Assembly (NCBI RefSeq): GCF_000002235.5
Contig: NW_022145599.1
Location: 24,884,879 to 24,948,878 of the forward strand
Direction of reading: 5' to 3'
Source of the DNA: Strongylocentrotus purpuratus
Taxonomy: Eukaryota; Echinodermata; Echinoidea; Camarodonta; Strongylocentrotidae
DNA: 64,000 bases
The position numbers and the translations under genes are program-made. A model generated the notes under the pieces. It had not been told where the DNA came from and made no database searches. It worked only from the letters and a program-made list of their open reading frames with translations. Positions 1 to 11,700 of this stretch are shown one piece after another; position 1 is the first letter of the stretch; every line of letters starts with the position of its first letter.

Positions 1-10
1 ATATCCATAC

Positions 11-145
11 CTTGAGAGACTTTGTCCTGATAGCTTTATCTTGACTACCCTGCATTGATGTAAGGTGAGAGCTGAGAAGACTAAGAGCCACGTCGGACGA
101 GATTAAATCCTCTTTTAGAATGCCTTCGATGCCAAACAAACAAAG
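11..145 (-). CDS. TEPSIN: Tepsin exon 12 (second VHS/ENTH-like domain, C-terminal half)
   Basis: Phase-0 exon of 45 codons between acceptor CCCAG and donor GTATGG. It encodes LCLFGIEGILKEDLISSD near the start and a Gln-Gly-Ser-Gln-Asp-Lys-Ala segment near the end, which matches the end of the tepsin-specific second domain in length and spacing. It joins in frame to exon 11. The donor at the left edge shows at least one further exon outside the window. Confidence 0.82.
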
Positions 146-2750
146 CTGGGAAATATAATAATACAACAATAAACAATTAGAATTTCAAAGCAAAATATTT
201 AGGCCCAAATGTAATAATATCAAATTTCTTGTTCTTTTTTCTTTACTTTTACAAATATAAACATGAATGAGAGAATAGTGGTTAGATGACAAACTGAAAT
301 ACATTAATGAAAGGGTATATCCAAATACCATATTGTTGTTTGGGTCTGGTTTTATTGTCAATTAACATGTACTGTAAATTGGAAACATAAAATGGTAACG
401 AACCCCACCTTGTTTATCAGAAAAATCCCAATAAGAATTGTTTGAGTATAATGGACAATTATGGTTTAGCTCTGATTAATCATAAAAGCAAGGTTATTGA
501 TTATCAAAGATAACAAAATAGGAAATAAAAGAAGTGATTTGATGTGTTAATTTGATCATTGATATGTTCTAGCTGTCTTGCTGTCTGAACTTTCTTAGAT
601 TAATAAAACTGAACAACTCCATGCATGTTAAGCGTAGAAGTTATTTAGACATCGCTTTGTTTTACGATAAAAAACCATCCACAATGAATTTCATTTTTTT
701 TTAAATTCCAATATACACTTAAAACAACATTTAAGTGAGAAAGAAAGAAAACAATTCTGCAAGACAATTCCTAGAGAAAGCAATTTTGAAACTTGGAGAA
801 AATCATCACAGAATTGTTCTAATAAAGTTTCTATCATACACAAGAATGCTCTAAGAAATACATGTAAGCAATAAAGTAACATAATAATTGTGCAATACTT
901 ACTAACTGAGTGTTGTGGGATGATGTCAGTAGTTCTATCATTTTCTCACAATTTAATAATGAACTCCTAGAAAATAAAAACATTAAATAAACTTAGTGAA
1001 ATATGTTACAATAGTTTTATAACCACTGTTTATATGTTATCTTCTTTTTAACTTGGGAGGAATAATTAAGATACCGTTGGCCCAAAATCAGCATTAATTA
1101 CAATGTGTTTATTGTTTCTCATAGTGATGCAAAATAAATCAACATTTCCCAAATCTAATATGATGTTTATTTACTTTATATGGACAAAAAGAAGAAACAA
1201 TGTCTTTTCCATTCTCAATTTAGTAAATACTTGAATTGAAATTTGAACTAAAAATTCATCTGACTGTCTAAATATTCACCAGCCATGAGTCTGGCATTTC
1301 ATGATTGTAATATTCCCAAATGTTGTATTTTAGCAACCTGGGGCAACCAAATATTCAGAGACTCATGAAATATTGTTGTACAAAATTAACAAATTATATC
1401 AATGAAAATAAAAGCCATTAATAAATATTTAAGAAAGATGATGGTAGAGGTGCTCATGAACATGTAGTTGCAAAATATAGGAGTATGAGGACTTGAAGGG
1501 TACCGGTAATATGTTTTAGCAAGGATGGTCAAAAGTGCCTTCATTATCAATGAAAACAAATTTATTGATCATATGAAGTATGTGCAATATTTAGAAAATT
1601 CTAAGACTTCCACAAATATGAAAAGAGGCAATTTAAAAGCACTAGTTATTCACAGCTCTCTTTGGCTTTCAGTGGCTGTTCTCACAATGTAAAGGATTTG
1701 AGTAATGGTAAGGAGATACCACATAAGATGCCTTCAAACATCTTTCACGATTGGTTATCATTCTTTAAATCTTGACAAGTGAATAAAAGTACAATTGATA
1801 TATTCATTGATTACCAGTTCTACAAATAATCATAAAGTGAGCCATTTTAAGTAACACTTGGTAACACTAACCAAGACTAATTGTACTTGTTTGTTTTCTA
1901 CAGTGTTTCTCTGTTGTTTTTTTCTCTGTTGTTACGTAACACAAATCACTTAGCCTCTAAAATATGTTCATGACTATTTACATGTAAGTTGATCTTCTTC
2001 GAATTTTGTTCTTTCTCTGTGGTCCAACAATCCTCTCTTCCTGTCATCTCGACCTACATGTATATCCTCTTTCATTCCCTTCTGTCTGTCTCTGTCTCTG
2101 TCTCTCTGATATGTTGTAAATGTAAGTTCATGTAATTCCTGTATATTTCTTAAAGTGGGGTCAAAAATTCCAAATCTCCTAAAGATCTTTAATCTCAGTG
2201 ATGTTTGTATCTTTAACCTAAAGGTGTCTCTAAACTACATTTGTAGCCTAAGAGGTTGTATCTGCAGATTATTAAATGTGTTATCAAAATGAAAACCATA
2301 ACTTAATATTCACAAACCAATTTTGATTGATACATTTCATCTCCGGTTTGCAAACTGTGTTATGTAGTATGATTATATTTTTGTGGTTGTACATGGATAC
2401 TTTTCTTTGATTTCAATTTCAAACCTCTGGCCAGTTAACTTTCCTTTTTGTTGTTTATTAGCGGTAGGCCTTTGTTTAGGGTGTGTGTGTGTGTGAGAGG
2501 GTGAGGTGTGCGACTTCGAGTGTATGTCATTACGTTTCATAAATCATAATTCTATCCTGCAGGCGTGATGGCATGGACTTTGGACCTGACATTCAAGCGC
2601 ACAGAGAATTTGATCTTTACACCATAAGGGCTGCATACATGTTCACACGCAAAGCATAATCATAAAAGTATCAATTACCTGACAAGAATAGTCAAAGCAA
2701 TATATACATTTAACATGGTTCAACCAACCAGTAAAGGCATTCACTCGCAA

Positions 2751-2784
<34 letters not shown>

Positions 2785-5700
2785 GTACAATGTGAAAGGA
2801 AATGAGAGAATAATAGTTGCATAGCTGAAATCAAGTTCCTCACTGCTCTACTTTGATGTGAGCTACCCCTTTATTCTATGAGTTTGTATTTATTTCCACA
2901 AGAGTTGTTGTAAAAACACTTATGTACATACATTTTACTTATCTCACATGTGTACAGGTAAATAAGTGGGATTTAAATCAGGAATCAAATACATTTCCAG
3001 TGCTTGATTCATTTGATTTAATTTAATTTATTTAGATCCGTATTTCATACAAAGTGTGAATTGGCCTAATGTTGACATGGATCTCCCAGGGTACTGAATT
3101 TTTGAACCATTCCAACTTTCGTTGATTGGATGCTATTTATATTCCCTGTTGTCGAGGACCTTCGAAGGCGGGCAGGCAAACTGTTCTCTAAAAAGTAAAC
3201 AGCTGTGAGTGTGGTTTTCATTGGATTTGGAGCTGCATATAACTTCATGTTTTACAAGAAGAATCTTTAAGCAACAAATGATCTGAAGACAAAAGAGTTA
3301 GGTAAGTGTATAATTTGATCTCTGCTGCATGGGCAAATAATACTACCTACCGGGTACTCACAAAGAATTATATCAAACTAAAGTTAGAGTATATTTGCTC
3401 TGAACATAAAGCACCGAATAGGCTATATCAATCCGACGGTTAAGGGTTTGAATTCAAGCCTGTCACTAACCTCCTTTGTCAAGAGATTAAACCATATTCG
3501 CCAATCTCTACCCAGATGTAATTGTAAATTGGTACCTGGCAATTGATGGGATAAAAGTAACTGCAGGTAGAACAGCACTAATGCTGATGAGGCTCCCCTG
3601 GGTAAAGAAAATTATTGTACCAATACATGGTAAAAGATTGGGTATTGACCGGGTTTAGGTTATATTTTAGGTTCAATTAGTTAGGCTAAGGAATAGGTAA
3701 AGTGTTGGGTCCTGGGTGAAAGTTAGTAAATTAGCAAGAGCTAGTGACCATAGAGCAACTATCTCCACAATATGTGTTGTACAATCAACCTACTCTATTT
3801 TTTCTTCTAACACATCCAGGTATCCAGAAGGGAACAACACTGATGCTGATGAGGCTTCTCCCGGTAAACAAAATGATTATATTATTGCATGTACAAGAAT
3901 ATCATAAACATTGGGTTTTTATAGAGTTATACATGTAGGTTATATTTTAGGTGAGTTAGGCTAATTAGGGATAGGTATAGTGTTGGGCCCATGGTCGAAG
4001 TTAGAGCTATAGAGCTAGTGACCATAGAGAAACTATCCCCACAATTATGTTGTACAATCCGCCTACTCTAATTTTTCTTGTAACACATCCAGGTAACGGA
4101 TATGACACTTTGTGCATCTGAAGCTACTCTAATGGCCATTTCTATACCACAGCTGAATGCTGAATGCAGAGATATGGTCTGCAAGTTATCGCTGTTCTAT
4201 CAAATTGAAATCAAGTCTGATGATTGAGAAGGGAATTATTCAGTCCTGGTTGACAGATCAACTTTTGCTGAGTTTCTAATTGTCCAATCTGATGAATGTT
4301 ACAAGCTGAGAAGTAAGAATATCTGGTTGACAAATCCATCAGAAACAAAAGCTGGAACACAATACAGTACATTTACTGCTACAGTGACTGTAGGATTCAT
4401 GCCTGTGTAAATGTTAGAGAACCAGACAACATTTTAATGCTAGCTGAAGAATAGATTGCCTTTAGGCTTGCATTTCAATTAACTGGTTAGCTTTTAGTCA
4501 AAATATTTTCATCTCGAAATGTTCTATTGAGTTGGATGTCAAAGGTGAAACTTTACTGGTCGTGATATAGATTTCAAATTATATTACGTTCTGACAATCA
4601 CTTTTTCCTCTTTGCAGTTACTGGAGGTTCTATTGAGGTATTTTGGGGGAAAATCAGAATTTAACCGTAGTTCAAAATGTTGCAAGTTTCGTTTCATTCC
4701 TTGAATGGTGGATTTCAAATCCCAATATTATTCATTTCTATTATTCTCATAAGTCTATATGGATGCGAATCCACACAATTATCTAAAATACAAGGGCAAG
4801 AAGCTTACTTGATTTTCCCTTACCCATGTGACTGCACACAAGTCACATTACAGCATTCGTACAGAATACCATTCTATAGCTCTACAGATGGGTCGTCACT
4901 GTCTTTGTCACAAGATCAGGTACAAAGATACAAGGTTCAGAATAGAAATGACACTGAGAATTGCGCTCTGGAGTTTACAATAGGTAATCTACTGAGCATT
5001 GATCAAGGGACATACATTTCGTCTGTATTCAAGGATGGGGAGATAATAGTTGAACAAACATACAGGATTTGGCTACAGGTTGATTTTCCTCCTGGTAAGG
5101 CATCATGTGTCGTGGGTGAAGATAAGGGTGGAGAATGGGTCTCAATAGACTGTACAGCTAATGTTGGGAGTCTATCAGGAGAGTTTGAATGCTATCAGGG
5201 TGGTGTATGGATGCTTCCCCTAAGCGATCCTACTCATACTGACACTTTATTGAAACAGACCATTCTCATTAAAAAGTCACAGCCAGTATTTTGTTGTTCT
5301 TCTACTTTGGATGAATACAAAGAAAGATGTGAATGTAATGATACTGCATTGTATGCTGATGATGATAGCAATGACCCTTGCCCTCCTTTAGAAATTACAA
5401 CAATGCCTCCTCTTTCCACTCTCACAGAAAATAATCAAAGTGATTACTATTCCCCTGTGACGTCCTCCATTCCGGTTAATACAAAAAAATGCAACTCCAA
5501 CATATGTGTGATCATTCACTCAATTCTCTTGCCTATTGAACTTACATTGCTATTCTTGAGTTTGTTTTTCCACTATAAGATGAAAACAAGGATCAGAAAT
5601 AATAAAAACGGTATATATTCTCCCTTGTTTTGTTTGTGTTTTTCTAACAGATTTTCAAATAGGGGAAAATATTAGTGTGAAGTAATCCACACTGATTAGT

Positions 5701-8700
5701 TTACCATAAGCTCACCGCATTTTTTACCTTCTTGAATGTATTTATCTGGCATGGATTGACTGATATAGTCAAAGTGGAAGGGTATCCAAACTACGAGAGC
5801 GTCTGCAAATGTGATGCCCATCGCGCATGGCTACACAATTTAGCTCATGTGCTAGTAATAGATTATCGCTTATCTCTTTATAATGGATGTGGTCTAAGCA
5901 GTACATTTCCTTCTTGCATGATGATTAATCACTGTGTATTCATTGACAATCACTCTGGACTATCATTTTATTGAAAATAAGCAATGTTAACCAAATAATT
6001 ACAACATTTCACTATCATCTACAGATTATTGATTCTATATTGTATTACTGTTGTGCCACAGTCCTGTTCTAGAAATGTTGCACATTTTACACCTTAATAG
6101 CCTTTATATCTTTAATTTGCTTGAGTAATCAGAGGTAAGGCAAATAATTGTACCAATTTACCTCTTGTATAATCATCTTCCATAATAATCAATTAAAGTG
6201 TCCATATGTGACTTTAGAAACACATAGGAAAGAGAACCACAACATCAATGTTGTTGAATTACTATTGTGCTCTTTTATGATGGCTAAACGAATATGTGTC
6301 TCCAATCAGTTACACAATTGAGTACTAGATGGAAATGTTCTATTATTGTAAATAATGTATAATTGTATATTTGTTTGTGTTGTTTTCACAGATTTCCAAA
6401 TAGGGAAAAACATTTGTATAAAATTAAGCCACAGTGATTAGTTCACCACAGGTTTAAAATTGGTATCCAACTTAACAAAATGAATGAAAGAAAACGATTT
6501 CACATCAGTGATTATTCATTCTATGTTTGTGTTTATTGTATGCATGTTGCCGTTATTTATTTTTCACTTAACATATAAATGGAATAACATTACACCATGA
6601 GTCACTGATATGAGTTGTTATGCTTCCTTCTGTCTCATGTGTCATACCATACTAAAATACTGTCGCAATATTTAGTTGCCAAATATATTTTCTCATCTAT
6701 GAAATATGAACTGACATGTACATGTATCGTGTTATAATATAATGTATATATATATATATATATTATATTTGAATGAAAATGTATCATAAAATCTTAAGGC
6801 ATTTTTCAAGTAACATCTAGAATTTTTAAGGTTTCATGAATTTCAATTTCCTAAATTAAATGATTGTATGTTGTATTAAGAGTAGGGAATTTTTTTTTGG
6901 AAAATATGGAAAATAAATTTAACATATCGGGTACATCAAGGAAATACGATTAAAACAGTTTAATTTCAAATTACTCTATAACTTATTAGTATGTGAAGAA
7001 TATCTGTATCGTTTAAAAAAATCTGATCGTGATTATTTTTTGAAGTGCAAAAGCACAGAAAATTATTATCAGTCATTTTTATGATTGTGATTACTCAAAA
7101 ATATTTTGGAACAAGGTCTTAATTTTGCTCAGAAAAACAGAAGTATTGCTTGATAATGAAAAATTGACTACATTGATACAATTTTAGGCAAGCAATGTGA
7201 TTATATGCATTCAAAATATGTAGTTTTTAAAGATATATTAATCAATTTAGCTTCTTATGTTTTATATGTTCACAAAAATAAAATATAATTTTACAAACAT
7301 ATTCGAAATGTATTCAAAGGCAATATTATGGAGAACAGATGTTAAAAAGCATCACCTCTGGAAAAATAATGTTATTATGTAAAAAAAAATGTATATACCT
7401 GTTCTGATAGCTGTTGGCCTGGCGTTGGTTCACTCAAATCAAACTAAACTAAGACAATACAAGACACGGACTACGTCGTGTTCATGTGTCTAAACCAAAA
7501 ACTGATGAGTCTTAAAGGTAATACAAAGTTTTGGGAAATTTTGAAAAATGGGTGGATAGTGATTCTTTCCAATTTCGATATATTTGGAAGCCCCTGTGGA
7601 TGTATTAAAAGCACTAGAAAATTTAGCTCCTAAAACACTTCTGTTTTCGAGAAAAATTGAATATAAAGATTTACCGGTGCTCCCGCTAAATTTTGATAAA
7701 TTTCAAATAGCGCCTGCCAGCGTACAATGGTAGCTGCGACCATGAAAATCTCAGAATATGTAGTTGTGATGTATAATTTCCGAACGAGAATAGCTAAACG
7801 GTCGATTTTAGTCGAAAAACATTGTTTCATAGCTTAATTAATATATTGACCTTGAGAGGGAGCTTTTCGACATAAAGTCTTTATTGTTTACAATTTCATG
7901 ACTTATAGACTCGATTCCGACCACGATAACGATCACTGACTATTGTAGGATCGCATATATGCTTCCAATATATTCATTTGAACCAAATTCATGACCCATA
8001 CCAAAACTTTGTATTACCTTTAATGTTGTGATATAAGTATAATTTATGCGTTCTTTTTCGCAATCATTATAAATATGTGTTTATTTATGTAAGCAGTATT
8101 TAATTAATGAATGGTGGACATTTAAAAAAAAAAATCAAACAAATAGTAGAGAAAATGCATAATAATGCCAAGTCACAGTACATTTACATTGATTTTTGAA
8201 TTTTGTAATTGTTTTTCTTCTTCACTTTATCAAATCTTGTAAATATTTTATACTTATGGTTTGTTATAATAAAACATAGACTACACACACACAAAAAAGT
8301 GTTAAAGCCTTTATATTGTCACAAATATCGAATATTACTTGAAATACCCCTTTTTTTTTCCTTGTCATTTAAAAAAGTTGTCTTCGTTAACTTTATTGCG
8401 CAATTCTGTAATAACATGTACAACTATGGTCACTTTTTGCCAATGATACAGCTTACCTGAGTATAAAATTGTCTCCTAGTGGCGTGCTATTTTCATGTGA
8501 ATTTTTTGTAAAATGTTGGTAGATGGAATGGTTGATTTGCAAGTTGTGTCTGTGTGACTGTATCTTTGTGTATGAATGACAATGATTTGTATACTTGTAT
8601 GTATGATGACGTTTATGATGACGTTTATGAAGTTATATTCTCTCAAACACATACAGAGGTGGTGTATCATTGTGTCCAAGTTGAGTTTTTATTAAAATAA

Positions 8701-11700
8701 TAATAAGCCTCTGAAGAATGGAATTTGTTAACATAAATTGTAGGCTACTACAGCATAGAACTTGTATGTAGTGATTTCGTGTGTTTGTGTGTAATAGTTT
8801 CTTGTATGATTGTGGCCGGGTTATTGGGATTTATTGAACAAACTAAGCCTCTGACGATCTAGAATGCATTCTTATATAATCACATATGAATCTTAAAACA
8901 TGTAATTAATGTATTGATATAATGTATGAAAATCTAAAACAATACATTTTTGTCATCATGGCATAATTACCTCATACCCCTTCCCTTACACACAAATAAA
9001 CACATTTTTTTCAACACAAGTATGCAGGGCTGCTTTTCCCTGGCCATGCTCTCTGGGGAAAAAATGGCGGACAAAACGAGGCACCCTGACTTAATGCTCG
9101 CAGCCCGTCAACTGTGACGGCTATTCCACATAGTGTTAGAGTTCAGTGGTGTGTGAAGGTGTGTATGAGGGTAAGGTGTGCGTGAATGTCATTATGTTTC
9201 ATCAAGGATGTCAACTTTGGGGAACTGCTTCGAGAGAGAGATCGTATGCAAGGGGGGGGGGGGGGTGTTGAGTAAGAAAAGAAAAGAAAAAATCAAAAAA
9301 TCGAAGTGCTCACTACCTGGCATTCTATGGGCTAACTCAGTATGAGGGGGAAAAGATATCATATCAACACAGGAATAAGGTGAAATGGAATGCGATAGTT
9401 CTCAGATTCAGAACTTTACAGAATTAAGATTGAAATTAACCATAACAAATTTTTAAAATTATAAACAGCAATTGAGAAAAATTACAGATTACCTGACCAA
9501 AAAAAAAAGTTGAAGCAAAAATATACACTTAACGTGGTGCTACCGACCAGTAAAGGCATTCATTCGCACCCCTCTCTCTATTACTTTCTCTCTCTATCAC
9601 TTTCTCTCTCTCTCTCTATCATTTTTGTTTTCTCTCTCTCTCTCTATAAATATACATATATATATATATATATATATGTATACTGTGAGAGGAAATGAGA
9701 GAATAATGGTTGCATAGCTTAAATCAAGCTCCTCATTGCTGTGCCTTTAATTGAGACTACCTAACCTATTATCATTTTGCATTCACTTCCTCGAGATAGT
9801 TCCATGTGAACAGGCAAATAAGAGGGATTCGAATCAGGAATCAAATACAACCTTTTCCTGCACTTAATTCATGTGATATGATATAATTTATTTGATTCCA
9901 TATTTCGATTCCTACAAAATGTGAATTAATTGGCCTAATGGTGACCTCCCAGGGTACTGAATTGGAACCATGCCAACTATCGTTCATTGGTCGCTTTTTT
10001 CTCCGTTGTCAAGAGGAGCTTGGATGGGGAAGCCATTTTGTCCTCTAGAAATAAACAGCTTTGCGTGGTTTTTGATGGAGCTGCATAACTTCATGTTTTA
10101 CAAGCAGAATTGTTAAGCAATCTAAAAACAAAAGAGTTAGGTAAGTGCATAATTTGTTTATCTATATCCTCTGTTAAACAATGATGTACACATGTTAAGT
10201 TATTTGATTTAGAGTGAAAGTCACAACATCAGTGATTGCTTTATATAATTATATATTTTAAATATAGAGAATAATTAAAGTGTTTCTGAAGTTCTACATA
10301 GAGAGAACAGCTCAATGAGCAATTTTCTTTCAAAACTACAGCTAAACAATTCATCAATCCTTATTTTTTTGCAAGACCATCTCTACTGCATAAGCAAATG
10401 ATACTTCATACTCAAAAAGAAGTACATATAAATGAAGTCCGAGTATATCTTATTATTCTGATCTGAACTTCACTTGGTGATCCATTCTTTCCTCCGAGCT
10501 TTGCTGTTTTGATGTCAAAAACATATATGGAGGTGTACTGGTATAGTTGTTCATTCCCTTAAATCTCAATCCAAGGGTTAAGAGTAGCTATATCTTATTT
10601 GCAGCCAACATCAAATTCTGTAGAACTTTGCGGGAATTATGAATACCCGTAAATCTCCGTGTATAAGGCGCACCTGTGTATAAGGCGCACTCCTATTTTG
10701 AAGACAAAACAAACAAACAAACAAAAAATCTGTCATTAGTTTTAAAACCAACATTATTACAAGTTCTAACTTAGTTCCAATCGGCAAGGTTTTGTTGCCA
10801 CTACGGAAATCTAAAAACAATAATTATCGGCAAGGTTTTGTTGCCCCTACGGAGATCTAAAATCAATAATTATCGGCAAGGTTGTGTTGCCCCTACGGAG
10901 CCCTAAAAAACAATAATTATCGGCAAGGTTTTGTTGCCCCTACGGAGCTCTAAAAATAATAATTATCGGCAAGGTTTTGTTGCCCCTACGGAGCTCTAAA
11001 AACAATAATTATCGGCAAGGTTTTGTTGCCCCTACGAAGCTCTGAAAACAATAATTATCGGCAAGGTTGTGTTGCCCCTACGGAGCTCTAAAAACAATAA
11101 TTATCGGAAAGGTTTTGTTGCCCCTACGGAGCTCTAAAAACAATAATCATCGGCAAGGTTTTCTTGTCCCTACGGAGCTCTAAAAACAATAATTATCGGC
11201 AAGGTTTTGTTGCCCCTACGGAGCTCTGAAAACAATAATTATCGGCAAGGTTGTGTTGCCCCTACGGAGCTCTAAAAACAATAATTATCGGCAAGGTTTT
11301 GTTGCCCCTACGGAGCTCTAAAAACAATAATTATCGGCAAGGTTGTGTTGCCCCTACGGAGCTCTAAAAACAATAATTATCGGCAAGGTTTTGTTGCCCC
11401 TACGGAGCTCTAAAAACAATAATCATCGGCAAGGTTTTCTTGCCCCTACGGAGCTCTAAAAACAATAATTATCGGCAAGGTTTTGTTGCCCCTACGGAGC
11501 TCTGAAAACAATAATTATCGGCAAGGTTTTGTTGCCCCTACGGAGCTCTAAAAACAATAATTATCGGCAAGGTTTTGTTGCCCCTACGGAGCTCTGAAAA
11601 CAATAATTATCGGCAAGGTTTTGTTGCCCCTACGGAGCTCTAAAAACAATAATTATCGGCAAGGTTTTGTTGCCCCTACGTAGCTCTAAAAACAATAATT

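Larger units (their letters stand above)
2330..9150 (+). repeat. Paralogous block 1 of the Ig-like gene cluster
   Basis: Similarity to the block around 24.4-34.1 kb begins near the phrase CTGTGTTATGTA and runs through promoter, leader, coding exon, 3' UTR and a long 3' flank to a TTAGAGTTCAGTGGTGTGTG phrase at about 9,140 (also at about 33,970). It abuts block 2 near 9,150, where the GT-rich phrase before a GTCATTATGTTTCAT motif restarts the cycle. Boundaries are by eye and accurate to about 50-100 bp. Confidence 0.65.

Noticed and set aside
5234..5425. Minus-strand open frames opposite the Ig-like genes (also 16041-16247 and 29214-29414)
   Set aside because: They recur only because the plus-strand coding sequence is conserved; no independent signals.
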